Positions 7,425 to 16,600 of a DNA stretch of 21,998 nt are shown piece after piece. Under the pieces are notes generated by a model, which was not told the DNA's origin, did not search any database, and saw nothing but the letters and a program-made list of their open reading frames with translations. Numbering within the stretch: position 1 is the stretch's first letter; every line of letters begins with the position of its first letter. The translations under genes were made by a program, and so were the position numbers. The stretch covers positions 1 through 21,998 of the forward strand of contig CAZRIP010000064.1 in assembly GCA_964600165.1 (NCBI GenBank), read 5' to 3'. Source of the stretch: CAZRIP01 sp964600165 (GTDB taxonomy: Bacteria > Elusimicrobiota > Elusimicrobia > UBA1565 > UBA9628).

Positions 7425-10400
7425 TTAGGACCGCGCCGGAGGGAGCGCGGCGTCGAGCTCCCGGAGCGCGCGCCGGACGTCGACGAGCGCGTACGACCCG
7501 AGGCGTCCGGCTTCCGCGGCGCGCAGCACGGCGGCGCGGTCGTCGGGGAGAAGCCCGCGTTGGCGGCGCACCGCGAGCCGATGGAACTCTTCCGGGAGCA
7601 GCGCGAGCGTCTGCCTCGCCGGTCCCGCGTTCGAGACGCGGCGGTTGAGGAAGCGCGCGATGTCGCGCTCGAGGCCGCCTTCCGGCGAGACGTGCGCCGC
7701 TTTGTTGATCGCGCTCAGCGCCTCGGTCTGAGAAGCGTCTAGACCCGCGCGCCGGCAATCCTCCCGGAACCATTTGTTGGCGAGCGCGATGTCCGCGGCG
7801 AGGTTCGCCTCGATGTTTTTCAGGTTTCCGGCGAAGGTCTCGAGGTCCTCGGCGGCGCGCGCCGCGGGCACGCCCGAGCGCTTGAGAAGCGCCGCCAGCT
7901 CGCGCTGGGTCCTCGGCCGCGCGAACTCGCTCTTCCAGCGCTCGATCGCGTCGTGAAAATCCGCCAGGTCGTTGAGGTAGAACCGGCTGAGCCAAGGCGT
8001 CTCGCTGATCGCCAGGAAGCTCTGCGAGCGGTTGGGCTCCATGTGGACGCGCGCGAGCTCGAAGTCGACGAGCGCCGAGCGGCCCCAATCGACGCGCACG
8101 AAAGCCTTCGGATTCATGTCGAGGACGCCGAAGGTCAGCGCGAAGAGCGCGAGCGCGCGCTTTTGCTGCATCGGGAGCGTGTCGGAGTCGAGCGACGCCT
8201 CGCGCCTGGGCTCGCCGAGGTCCTCCATGACCATGACCGGACGCCACGGCCAGCGCGTGTACGCCGCCGCGTCGGCCGAATAAAGGCTTTCGTTGAAGAT
8301 CTCGAAGCCGCGCAGGACGTTGCGTCCGAAGAGCTCGTTGGCGATGACTTCGGAGCCGGCGATCTTGACGACCCGCGAAGGTTTCCCCGGCGCGCGCACG
8401 CGATAGACCTCGCTGCCGCCCTTCTCGGGATCGCTCAGAAGCACGCCCGGCTGGGTCGCCGGATTGTAGCCCTCGGACGCCTTCACCTCCGCGCGCGAGC
8501 GCCAAGAGTCGGAGAGCAGCTCCTCGGCGGGGATCGGCGGGACGCTCGCGAGCTCGAGGGCGCGCTTGACCGCGCGCCGGGCCGCGTCGTCGACGCGGAT
8601 CACGCGCTTGAGAAGGGTCTCCAGGTCCTCGGCGCCCTCGACGCGGTCGCGTCCGCGGTCCTTCGCGCGCTGGAGCATGGACTCGGCCATCGCCGTGGCG
8701 AGCGTCAGGACCTGGTCGCCGCGGCCGTTTCTCGATTCGATATTCCCGATCCCGAAAGACGCGGTCATGGTCAGCGGCGCGCCCGTCGCGGGATCGACGA
8801 TGCCGTGGCGCGCCGCGCGCGGCCCGAGGTTGTCGCGCACGGCCGCGCGCGCGCGCTCCGCGAGCTCGCGCGGGTCCGCGCGGCGCGAAAGCAGCACGAA
8901 CTCCTCGCCGCTCAAGTGCAGCGCGAAGGCGTCCTCGCCGCGCGCGGCGTCGGAGAGGATCCGCCCAAGCTCCCTGAGCACTTCGTCCGCCTTCTCCTCG
9001 CCGAAGCGGTCGTTGATCGCGCCGAAGCGGTCGAGGTCGAGCGCGATGTAGCGCGTGAAGCCCCGCGGCCCGACGACGCGGTCGAAATGGTCGAACAGCC
9101 AGCGCCTGTTGGGAAGCCCGCTCAACCGGTCGCGGTAGACGACGTCGAAGAGCGCGACGCGCAGCTCGGGATTCTGGACTTGCGCGAGGAGCTCGGCGGC
9201 GCGCGGCAAGGGGGTGGACGCGGCCTCGACGCCCAGGCGCTCGAGGCTCTCCGCGCTGACGCGCTCGAGGCGCGCCGAGAAGCGCGGCAAGCCCGCGCGC
9301 AAGCGGTCCGCCGCTTCCTCGGACGAAAGCCGGTCCATCAGCCGTCCTCCGGCGGCGTCCGCGACGGCGACGCGGTCCCCCCCGCCGATCTCCTTGGCGC
9401 GCGCGCGCGCCTCCTCGGACGACGCGTAGGCGGCGTCGTAGGCTTCCCGCGCCGAGGCCGCCCGCGGGATCGCGGCCACGCCGAGGGAGATCGAGCCGCC
9501 GAGCCCGCGTCCCGCGGCGCCCGGAAGGAGCGCGCCCGGGTCGCCCAGCTTGGCCGAGACGGCGGCGCGCAGGGCTTCCGCGATCAAGCGGGCCTTGGGC
9601 GGCGGCTGGTCGACGAAGACGGCGAAACCGGTCGGGCTGCGCCGGATCAGCGCCGCGTCGGAGCCGAGGACGCTCGACGCGACGGCGGCCAGGGCCTTCA
9701 AGAACTTGTTGCCGGCCTCGTGGTCGTAAGAGTCGTTGATCTCCTTGAGGGAGTCGAGCTTGAGCGTGATCAAGCTCTTGCTCGAGGCGACGAGCTCCGG
9801 CAGATGGTCGTCGAGATAGAGCCGGTTGCGCAGGCCGGTCAGCGGATCGCGGTAGGCGGCGTCGAGCCAGTCGGCGCGCGCGGCGGCGGGCAGGTCGCCG
9901 CGGTCGACGGCTTCGTCGAGCATCGCGGACAGCCCGTGCTCCCGGGTGTAGCCGCCCGCCTGCTCCGGCGGCGCCCGCCGCGCGTACGGCGCCAGGCCCG
10001 AGGTCTGCGATGAAAAGCCGCCCTCGACGGACGAACCGTCGAGCGCGCCGCCGTCGCGGGGCTTGCCGAGATCGAAGGTCTGTTGGCCCTGAGCGGCGGC
10101 GGCCGTCCCGTCGCCCGCCCGCGCCGGCGAGAGCGCGGCCTGGATCTTGTCCGCGCCCGCGGCAGCCGCCTGCACTTGCGCCTGCGCGGACGGCTTCGCG
10201 ATTTGCGCCTCGGCCTGCGCCGGAATCAGCGCGTCGAGCGTCGGGAGCGCTGCTGGGAGCGAAGGCGTGACGGCGAGCGGCAGCGAGCCGTCCCGAACGC
10301 CATGAGGAAGTTCGTTGGCGTTCGGGGTCGCCGACTCGGGAATCTCGGGGATCGACTTGGATTGATCCGCCGCGCGCGCGGGCGCCGCCGCGAAAGCGAG

Positions 10401-10436
10401 GGCGAAAAGCAGCGACGCGCGCGGGGTCCAGCGCAT
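7425..10436 (-). CDS. Exported protein with two GGDEF-like domains and a kinase-like C-terminus
   Basis: The protein has 1003 residues. MRWTPRASLLFALAFAAAPARA is a signal peptide, followed by an LP-rich and Ala/Gln-rich linker (~25-170) containing NELP...DGSLPLA. The first GGDEF-like domain (~190-350) opens with YRDPLTGLRNR but has SPTGF (267-271) in place of GGDEF, and Lys replaces the first metal Asp (KLDSLKEIND), so it should be inactive. The second (~430-600) keeps YRDRLSGLPNR, the metal pair Asp 467/Asp 469 in DLDRFGAIND, and SGEEF at 509-513, close to a working signature. Residues ~650-880 resemble an atypical kinase fold: VVKIAG (Lys 691), MEDLG hinge, LDMNPK (Asp 773, Asn 775) and LVDFE (Asp 791), as in HipA/PI3K-like or aminoglycoside phosphotransferase-like enzymes. 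GGDEF enzymes make cyclic di-GMP from cytoplasmic GTP, so a signal peptide is unexpected. The kinase call is tentative. Confidence 0.83.
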   Translation of the reverse strand: MRWTPRASLLFALAFAAAPARAADQSKSIPEIPESATPNANELPHGVRDGSLPLAVTPSLPAALPTLDALIPAQAEAQIAKPSAQAQVQAAAAGADKIQAALSPARAGDGTAAAAQGQQTFDLGKPRDGGALDGSSVEGGFSSQTSGLAPYARRAPPEQAGGYTREHGLSAMLDEAVDRGDLPAAARADWLDAAYRDPLTGLRNRLYLDDHLPELVASSKSLITLKLDSLKEINDSYDHEAGNKFLKALAAVASSVLGSDAALIRRSPTGFAVFVDQPPPKARLIAEALRAAVSAKLGDPGALLPGAAGRGLGGSISLGVAAIPRAASAREAYDAAYASSEEARARAKEIGGGDRVAVADAAGGRLMDRLSSEEAADRLRAGLPRFSARLERVSAESLERLGVEAASTPLPRAAELLAQVQNPELRVALFDVVYRDRLSGLPNRRWLFDHFDRVVGPRGFTRYIALDLDRFGAINDRFGEEKADEVLRELGRILSDAARGEDAFALHLSGEEFVLLSRRADPRELAERARAAVRDNLGPRAARHGIVDPATGAPLTMTASFGIGNIESRNGRGDQVLTLATAMAESMLQRAKDRGRDRVEGAEDLETLLKRVIRVDDAARRAVKRALELASVPPIPAEELLSDSWRSRAEVKASEGYNPATQPGVLLSDPEKGGSEVYRVRAPGKPSRVVKIAGSEVIANELFGRNVLRGFEIFNESLYSADAAAYTRWPWRPVMVMEDLGEPRREASLDSDTLPMQQKRALALFALTFGVLDMNPKAFVRVDWGRSALVDFELARVHMEPNRSQSFLAISETPWLSRFYLNDLADFHDAIERWKSEFARPRTQRELAALLKRSGVPAARAAEDLETFAGNLKNIEANLAADIALANKWFREDCRRAGLDASQTEALSAINKAAHVSPEGGLERDIARFLNRRVSNAGPARQTLALLPEEFHRLAVRRQRGLLPDDRAAVLRAAEAGRLGSYALVDVRRALRELDAALPPARS
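10271..10293 (-). repeat. 23-bp DNA copy of the shared N-terminal DGSLPLA element (copy 1)
   Basis: These 23 bases are identical to 16768-16790 in the HAD-MFS gene and encode the core of DGSLPLA in both. A shorter 14-base relative (GCGAGCGGCAGCGA on the plus strand) lies at 2074-2087 in the M50-S8 gene, encoding RSLPLA. Confidence 0.8.
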
Positions 10437-10442
10437 GCGACG

Positions 10443-10448
10443 AGGATA
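10443..10448 (-). promoter_or_regulatory. Possible -10 box (TATCCT) of the GGDEF-kinase gene
   Basis: TATCCT lies exactly six bases before ATG 10436, the same spacing as at 2222 and 11153. It matches TATAAT at four positions. No Shine-Dalgarno sequence or convincing -35 is present. The remainder of the 66-base spacer 10437-10502 shows nothing I can name. Confidence 0.4.
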
Positions 10449-10502
10449 ACAGAGGAAAGCGGGCTTAACCAGGGCTGATCGGCCTATCGCGGAAGCGGTC
10501 CT

Positions 10503-11153
10503 TCAGACGGCGTGGCGGGACTTGAACTGGGCGAGGACTTCCGGCAGCGTCGTGCGCGGCGTGTCGTGGATGCAGAGCAGCCGCTCGCCCTCGGGCTCCA
10601 TGGCCTTGACGGCCTTGCGGACCAGGGCTTGCTCGAGCGACCGCGTGAAAAGGATCGACGGCCCGAAGTAATAGGCCAGGCCCAGCTCGGCGAAAGTCTT
10701 CTCGAACCAGACGGGCGTCGCCGTCAGCACCGAGAACTCGCGCCCGTCGCTGAGGTAGACCTGCGCGACGGCGCAGCCCGAAGACACCTTGCGCGGCGGG
10801 TAGGTCTCCGTCACCTGCGCCGAGGCGACCTTGAGCGCGGTCTTAGCCCCCTTCTTCTCGGGCTTGGCCGCCTGCGCGGGCGTGTTGTAGTAGCGCAGCC
10901 AATAGCCGCCCATGTCTTGCGCCATCGCGGCGACGGCGGCCTCGATGGCGGGCCGCTCGAGCCCGGCGACGTAGAGCGTGGGCGGGCCGAAAGACCAGCC
11001 CTTGGCCTTGATCCACTCGGCCGGCTGCGCCGCCGCGGCCGCCTCGAAGGAAGACTCCCGTCCGTCGTCGAAGCGGACGCGGACCGGCGTCCGGCCGCGG
11101 GGAGAATCGGCCGGCTCGCCTATCTCGACGGCCGAGACGGAAGCGACGGGCAT
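10503..11153 (-). CDS. Cytoplasmic protein of two tandem copies of an unrecognised domain
   Basis: The protein has 216 residues, with no signal peptide or membrane segment. I do not recognise the family. It consists of two related halves. Residues ~4-92 run SVSAVEIGE...VRFDDGRESSF...WSFGPPTLYVAGLERPAIEAAVAAM...WLRYYNTP. Residues ~107-200 run KVASAQVTE...VYLSDGREFSV...YYFGPSILFTRSLEQALVRKAVKAM...LLCIHDTP. The halves share DGRE, FGPP/FGPS, a Leu-Glu-x-x helix ending in AAM/KAM, and a closing (N/D)TP. A Lys-rich linker separates them. The gene starts 17 bases after the stop of the small exported protein gene and has its own TAGAAT box, so it may be read both from upstream and alone. It is one of the few non-exported products here. 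Function unknown. Confidence 0.8.
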   Translation of the reverse strand: MPVASVSAVEIGEPADSPRGRTPVRVRFDDGRESSFEAAAAAQPAEWIKAKGWSFGPPTLYVAGLERPAIEAAVAAMAQDMGGYWLRYYNTPAQAAKPEKKGAKTALKVASAQVTETYPPRKVSSGCAVAQVYLSDGREFSVLTATPVWFEKTFAELGLAYYFGPSILFTRSLEQALVRKAVKAMEPEGERLLCIHDTPRTTLPEVLAQFKSRHAV

Positions 11154-11159
11154 GCGGCG

Positions 11160-11165
11160 ATTCTA
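11160..11165 (-). promoter_or_regulatory. -10 box (TAGAAT) of the tandem-domain gene, predicted leaderless start
   Basis: TAGAAT (one mismatch to TATAAT) lies six bases before ATG 11153, inside the 17-base spacer. There is no Shine-Dalgarno sequence. The -35 region would fall in the end of the preceding gene and is poor. Confidence 0.45.
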
Positions 11166-11170
11166 CTTAC

Positions 11171-11836
11171 TTACTGCTGGAAACGGAAGCCGTTGGCCAC
11201 GACCCACTCGGTCTCGGCCTTCTTGAACTCGTCGAACCGCTTGGCGGCCTTCGCGTCGCCGAGGTCCTTGACGCTCTTGAGGCCGGGCTGCTTTTTCGCG
11301 ATCAGCTCGGGGACTCCGCCGTAGTACCAAGCCCTCAACAGCGCGCCGAGATCCTCGTCTTTATAGCCGGAGATCCCGTCGATGACCGGCAGCTTGTTGC
11401 CCTCGCCGCCGAGCTCCATCCAGCCGCGCGTCGCCAGGCTCACGCGCATGTACTCCTTCTCGACGCTGTCCGGGAAGGACCCCAGCGACGGCGCCGCGGC
11501 CTCGTAGACGACGTAGGCGATCTGGACGCGCGGCGCGTCCGGAAGCTTATCGGAGAGAAAGATCGTCTTGCCGGACAGCTTCGCGGGCTCGCTTTGGGCG
11601 GCGAACGCGATCTTGAGGTTGCCGGCCGCGTAGTCGATCACCTCGGAGATCTCGGAGGCCCCCACGCAGGAGATGTTGCCGATCACGCGCCCGGCGCGCG
11701 ACTCGTTGGAGTTGAACGACTGGCCCGCCTTGAGCGCGGTGCGCTCGGCCTCGCCGACCTGCTGGCCGAGGATCTGCTGCGCCCGCGCCGGGACGGCCGC
11801 GAGGAAAGTCAAGACGACGATCAATGGAAGCTTCAT
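11171..11836 (-). CDS. Small exported protein of unknown function
   Basis: The protein has 221 residues starting with a signal peptide (MKLPLIVVLTFLAAVPARA, cleavage before QQ). I do not recognise the mature part. It has a single Cys (NISCVGASEIS), a region with alternating hydrophobic residues (IAYVVYEAAAP), the motif RGWMELGGEGNKLPVIDG, and a charged helical C-terminus (DLGDAKAAKRFDEFKKAE). No membrane segment follows the signal, so it should be free in the periplasm or secreted. The start lies nine bases after the stop of the exported HAD-like gene, with an AAGGAG ribosome binding site overlapping that stop, so the two are almost surely co-translated and may work together. Confidence 0.8.
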   Translation of the reverse strand: MKLPLIVVLTFLAAVPARAQQILGQQVGEAERTALKAGQSFNSNESRAGRVIGNISCVGASEISEVIDYAAGNLKIAFAAQSEPAKLSGKTIFLSDKLPDAPRVQIAYVVYEAAAPSLGSFPDSVEKEYMRVSLATRGWMELGGEGNKLPVIDGISGYKDEDLGALLRAWYYGGVPELIAKKQPGLKSVKDLGDAKAAKRFDEFKKAETEWVVANGFRFQQ

Positions 11837-11841
11837 CGATT

Positions 11842-11847
11842 CTCCTT
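11842..11847 (-). promoter_or_regulatory. Ribosome binding site AAGGAG overlapping the upstream stop codon
   Basis: AAGGAG is five bases before ATG 11836 and shares its first two As with the TAA stop of the HAD-like gene. It fixes the start and indicates translational coupling. Confidence 0.75.
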
Positions 11848-13549
11848 ATCGCCCGAAGATCTGGTCGATGCTGATGGGCGGTCCTTGGTATTCCGTCTGC
11901 GCGGCCGGCGCGCGAAACGGCGCCGTCATGGCCATGTAGAACACTCCCCACGCGAAGAGCCCGACCACGATCAACGCGACCCACACGCCGGCCTTGGCGA
12001 GCGGAGTCATGGGCGGCAGCTCGCCTTTGGCGCGGGAGGCCATCGCGTCCAGGATCTCGCGCGTGGCCACGGGGCCCATGTAGCGGCCGCCCGCGTCCTT
12101 GGCGACGTTCATGACCCAGACGTTGCTCATGCGCGGATCGGCCGAGCCGCCGACGGCGATCGTCAGCGCGCCGGGCATGGCCAGCTCCATGTTGCGGTCG
12201 ACCATGTTGCCGGTCAGAGGGATCTTCTGGCCGCTCAGAGCCTCGGCCCGCGCGACGATCTCCGGGGAAGCCTTCGCGTCCGGGTTCGGCTTGTACATGC
12301 TGTCGCCGATGATGACGGAGTCTTCCATGGAGATCTTCTTGAGCTCGGCGACGTGCTTGACGGCGAGCGACTTGTTGAGCTTCGAGAAGGTGATGTAGGG
12401 CGGATCGACGGTCGGGTTCTTGGCTTCACGCGGTTCGACTTCAAAATCGAGGCCGCGGGACTTCATCTCCGACTCCATCAGATGCGCCAGCTCCTTGACG
12501 TCGGTCATCTTGGTGCCGATCGTGAAGATGATCGAGTGTCCGAATGGGCCGGCGCTGTTGGCCTTGAGACCGACGCCCTTGGTTTCCATGGCCTTCAAGA
12601 CGACGTCGGCGGACGCGTTGACCTTGGCGCGCGTCTCGGCGTCGAGCTCCGGCTCGCTGTAGATGAGCTTGCCCTCGCCGTTCTCGTCGAACTGGTAGAT
12701 CTTGCCCCCGCCGTTGGTGGCGAGGATCATCCCGGCCTTGTCGGCGTTGGGCACGGACGAGAAGGACTCGAACGCGGACTTGGTCGAGGAGCCTTCCTTG
12801 GCCTTGTCCGGGCGGTCGGTGATGGCGACGAGCGTCTTGCCGGCGCGCTTGAGGCCTTGGATCGACTTGACGGTCTCGGGAGAGAAGACGGAGTTGAACT
12901 TGTCGAGCGTGTCGTCGATGTCGCTGAAGATGACGCTCTTGTACGACGCCTCTTCGCGGATGCTCGACTCGAGGCGCGCGGGCATCATCGGCAGGCTCGC
13001 GACGACGCCGTGCGCCGTCGCGATGGCGGCGAGCGCGGCGCGGGTCTTGTCGTAAGCCTTGCGCTGCGCGCCGACGTCGGCGCGCGGAGAGGGGACGGAG
13101 GCGGACTTATCGGAGACCGACGCGGATGGAGCGGCGAGAGCGGCGCTCGGGCCGGAGTTGCCGGCCGAAGCCTCGACGACGGAGGCGCCGGCGGAAGCTG
13201 CGGGGCGTCCCTCGATGATCTGCTGGATGTTGGCGGAGGCTTCCTTCGAGTCGCCGGCCGAGGCGGCCTTGTCGAGGCCGGCGGCGGCCTGCGCCGTGAC
13301 GGCGGCCGTCATCGCGGTCGCGGCCTGCGCGGGCGTCCGCGCGGCCTCGGGCGCGGCGATCTTCGACGAATCGATCGCGGGAACGGTCAAGGACGCGGGA
13401 AGCGTCGGAAGCTCGGGCGTCTGGAGGGGCTGGATCGCCTGCGGGCCTTCGGGCGCGAGCCCGATCGGGCGCTCTATTTCCGCGGCGAACGCGGAAGAAA
13501 AATGGAGGATCGCGGCGACGGCGAGGAGGCGGGACAGGTGACGGCTCAT
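11846..13549 (-). CDS. Exported HAD-like phosphatase with C-terminal membrane anchor
   Basis: The protein has 567 residues. MSRHLSRLLAVAAILHFSSAFA is a signal peptide, followed by an LP-rich segment (LQTPELPTLPASL) and a long Ala/Ser-rich linker to ~175. The HAD domain (~200-480) has motif I DIDDT at 210-214 (nucleophile Asp 210, acid/base Asp 212), motif II AITDRP, a Lys candidate for motif III in SKLNK, and motif IV IIGDS with Asp 416, followed by VGGSADPRMSNVWVM. The full set of residues and the large cap resemble Cof/sucrose- or trehalose-phosphatase types (HAD IIB), so a sugar-phosphate or similar ester is a reasonable but unproven substrate. One hydrophobic helix (KAGVWVALIVVGLFAWGVFYMAM) near the C-terminus should anchor it, placing the enzyme outside the cytoplasm. 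It is paralogous to the HAD part of the next gene upstream. Confidence 0.85.
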   Translation of the reverse strand: MSRHLSRLLAVAAILHFSSAFAAEIERPIGLAPEGPQAIQPLQTPELPTLPASLTVPAIDSSKIAAPEAARTPAQAATAMTAAVTAQAAAGLDKAASAGDSKEASANIQQIIEGRPAASAGASVVEASAGNSGPSAALAAPSASVSDKSASVPSPRADVGAQRKAYDKTRAALAAIATAHGVVASLPMMPARLESSIREEASYKSVIFSDIDDTLDKFNSVFSPETVKSIQGLKRAGKTLVAITDRPDKAKEGSSTKSAFESFSSVPNADKAGMILATNGGGKIYQFDENGEGKLIYSEPELDAETRAKVNASADVVLKAMETKGVGLKANSAGPFGHSIIFTIGTKMTDVKELAHLMESEMKSRGLDFEVEPREAKNPTVDPPYITFSKLNKSLAVKHVAELKKISMEDSVIIGDSMYKPNPDAKASPEIVARAEALSGQKIPLTGNMVDRNMELAMPGALTIAVGGSADPRMSNVWVMNVAKDAGGRYMGPVATREILDAMASRAKGELPPMTPLAKAGVWVALIVVGLFAWGVFYMAMTAPFRAPAAQTEYQGPPISIDQIFGR

Positions 13550-13558
13550 CAGGGTTCT

Positions 13559-13564
13559 CTCCTT
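13559..13564 (-). promoter_or_regulatory. Ribosome binding site AAGGAG of the exported HAD-like gene
   Basis: AAGGAG is nine bases before ATG 13549. Unlike most genes here, this one has a leader of about 33 bases and a conventional ribosome binding site. Confidence 0.6.
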
Positions 13565-13588
13565 GAAGCGATGACGCGGCCTATCAAC

Positions 13589-13617
13589 ATCATAGCGCGC
13601 GCTCCGCGGATTCTCAT
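13589..13617 (-). promoter_or_regulatory. Promoter of the exported HAD-like operon (ATGAGA, 17 bp, TATGAT)
   Basis: TATGAT (13594-13589, one mismatch) is preceded at 17 bp by ATGAGA (four of six matches to TTGACA). It should drive 13549 and the coupled gene at 11836. The rest of the 126-base spacer 13550-13675 has small GGCC-rich inverted repeats after the stop at 13676, but no convincing terminator. Confidence 0.5.
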
Positions 13618-13675
13618 GAGCCGAGAGGGCATGGGATCGAAGGCAATCGGCCCGCGTTTCTTAGGCCCGTCGGCC

Positions 13676-16600
13676 CTATTTCTTGGCAGGGGCGCCGCCC
13701 GGCAGGCCGGGCATCCTCGCGGGCGCGGAGAGGAACACCAAGCCGCCGATGCCGAAGAAGACGCCGAGCGGCACGAACAGCGGCGGGAACGCGGCCACGA
13801 GCGAGACGAGGCTGAGCGCGCCGTAGCCCAGCGAGATGCCGCCGTTGAGGAAGGAGCCGTTGACGCCGGACACGGTGCCCATCGGCACGTTCTCGGCGTT
13901 CATCATCTGGTATTTGTTGAGCGCCGCGAAGCCGAGGCTGTAGAACATGCCCATCGCGAGCAGGCCGACGAACTCGAGCGGGATCTGCAGGGCCAGGAAG
14001 TGGTAGCCCAGCGCCATCGCGGCGAGCCCGCCCAACATCCCGAAGCCGAGCCAGCGCGCGGACGCCTTGTCGCTCACGGACCCGCCGAACTTCATCAGCC
14101 CCGAGACGACGGCCGCCGAAGCGGCGATCCCGAGCCAGCTGCCGGGGAACATCCTCAAGCCGACCCACGCCGCGGCGAGGCCGAGCACGAGGGCGTGGAG
14201 GATCTTCTCGGCGCCGAAGCGGCCGATGAACGGCAGCCGCATCTCGGGGAACTTGGTCTTGCTGGCGTTGGCGACGAGCTGGCCGAAGAACAGCGCGCCC
14301 AGCAGCGAGCTGAGCATCGCGCCCTTGCCCGCCGCGCCGGCGATGTGCAGCGCGATCATCGGCAGCGCGACGTACTGGATCGGGTACATCATTGCAACAG
14401 CAAGCATTATTGATAAGGCGCTCGAGCGCAGCTTCGGCTTCGAGAAGAAGCTCTTGGTGTCGGGATTCTGGCCGATCCAATAGAGGATCGACGCCGTCAA
14501 AGGCAGCGGCGAGTTGAACACCTCGAAAGCCGCCCTGGCCGCGCCGGCGAGGGTCGCGACGGTCGCGACCGGGATCAAGTGCGCGGCGACGAACGCGGCG
14601 AGCGCCAGCGCCATCGCGACGTGGCCGGTCTTGATCTTCGAAAGCGCCCCGCCTTGCGCGCGCGGCTTCGAGAGCCAGTCCTTGATCGCGCCGGGGACCG
14701 ACGCGAAGGCGCGGGCCACCGTCTTGAAGAAGCTCTCCTTGATCTCCTGCTCCCCGGTGTCGCGGTAGTCGATGTGCTTGTTCGGGATCGTGAAGAGGAT
14801 GATCGGCAGCACGACGAGGACGTGCGAGATCGACGCGATCAGGAACGCCGTGGCGGGGAAAACCTTGTTCCAGTGGTCGATCAGCGTGCCGACGACGATG
14901 ATCGAGTTCATCGCGACCTGGATCACGAGGTAGCGGCTCTGCGCGAAGGCGAAGATCGTGCCGATGTTCTTCTTGCCGCCGAAGCTCTTCATGTACGCGC
15001 CCTCGGTGGCCATGATCGCCGAGAGAAGCCAGCCGTTGGCCATGGCCCCGAGCGCGAGGGTCCAGAAATTGATCATGTGCAGCGCCATGAAGGTCGGCAT
15101 GTCGAGCAGCAAGACGGCGCGCAGGACCGCGTTGAGCGCCATCCCGTTCTTCATCGTCATCTTGTTGGCGATGCGGCCGTTGATCGGGCCGGTCAAGATG
15201 GAGATCATGGGCCCCAGAGCCATCACGAGCGCGAGGCCCGGGCCGCCGAGGTACTGCTGCGCGATCAGCGGATGCGCGAGGGACACGAGGACGAAGACGA
15301 CGATGCTGACGACGCTCGACGCGACCCAGCCGACGGTCGCCTTGACGTCCATGTCGTCCTTGGTCTCGTCGTGGATCTGCTCGGGGGTCTTGACGATCTT
15401 GGCCGCGATCGCGTTCGCGATCTCGAGCGTCGCGGCGTGGCCGCGCGCCGGCATCACGAAGACGTTGTCGTAATCGGGGTTGGCCGTTCCCCCCACCGCC
15501 AGGCCGAGCGCGCCGGGCGCGCCCTTGAGCATCGGGCCGTCGGCGTCGCGCTCTCCCAGGAAGTAGTCTCCGACGGCGACGACCTTGTCGGCCGCGACGG
15601 GGCGCGACGGCAGGCGCTTCAAGACCGGAGCGGCGAGCTTGGCGAGCGCGGCCGGCAGCCAGCGATCGGCGTCGCGCAGGCGCTCGAAGGACTCGCGGCG
15701 GTTGAGCAGGAAAGAGACGCCGGCCGCCTTGTCGTACTTGCTGAGGACGAGATGCGGCTCCTCGTCGCCGAGGCCGCGGCGCCCGGCCACCGTCTCCGTC
15801 ATGCCGAACTTCGCGAGCGTCGCCTGCATCAGGGCGGCCGCGGCCGCGAGATCATCGTCGGAGATGTCGTGCGGCATGTAGACGACGTACTCGTAATCGG
15901 AGGCGACCTTGCGCGCGCCGCGATAAAATCCCGTGCCGTACTTGAGGCGCGTCGCCATGCCGGCCTGATCGAGGAGGGCTTTCTCCTGCGCGGTCCAGCC
16001 GGCCTTGCGGTCGATGAGCCGCTTTTGCCCGGCGGCGTCGAAAGCCCAGATCTCGGCGCCGCGGTCGCTTCCGACGGAGAGCTTGGCCTTCTGCGCCGGG
16101 GTCAGCGTGGAGAGCTGGTCGATGATCGAGTCGCCGCCGCGCGCGCTTTCCTCCGCGGGCCCGCCCGTCAAGATCATCGTCTCGACGCCGGCGGCCGCGC
16201 CGGCCGCCAGCGCCCGCGCGGTCTCGGGCGAGGCCTTGGCGCCCTGCTCTTCCCACGTGCCGTGATAGTCGTAGACGACGGCCTGCGGCTTGGACTTCGA
16301 GAGCCGGGCGAGGATCTCCTTCTTGTGCGGCTCGCCGACGGCCGGCAGGCTGATCGACTCGTCGCCGGTCTTGGCCTTGAGCGCGCGCAGCGCCTGGCGC
16401 TTGACCTCGTAGTCGGCCGCCGTGGCGTTCTTGTCGTAGGCGCCGATCTCCTGCAGCGCGAGCTTGGCGGGGTCTTCGCTGCGGTCGGCGATGCGCTTGA
16501 CCGCGGCGGCGCGCGTCTCCGGCGAATATCGGGAGTCTTGGGCGATCGCTTGAAAGTCGGGAACGGAGAAAGCGGAAAGCGCCGGGACGCCGGCGGAGAC

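Noticed and set aside
8860..8935. RGED before SGEEF as a cyclic di-GMP inhibitory (RxxD) site
   Set aside because: It is one residue too far from the SGEEF motif compared with the usual five-residue spacing.
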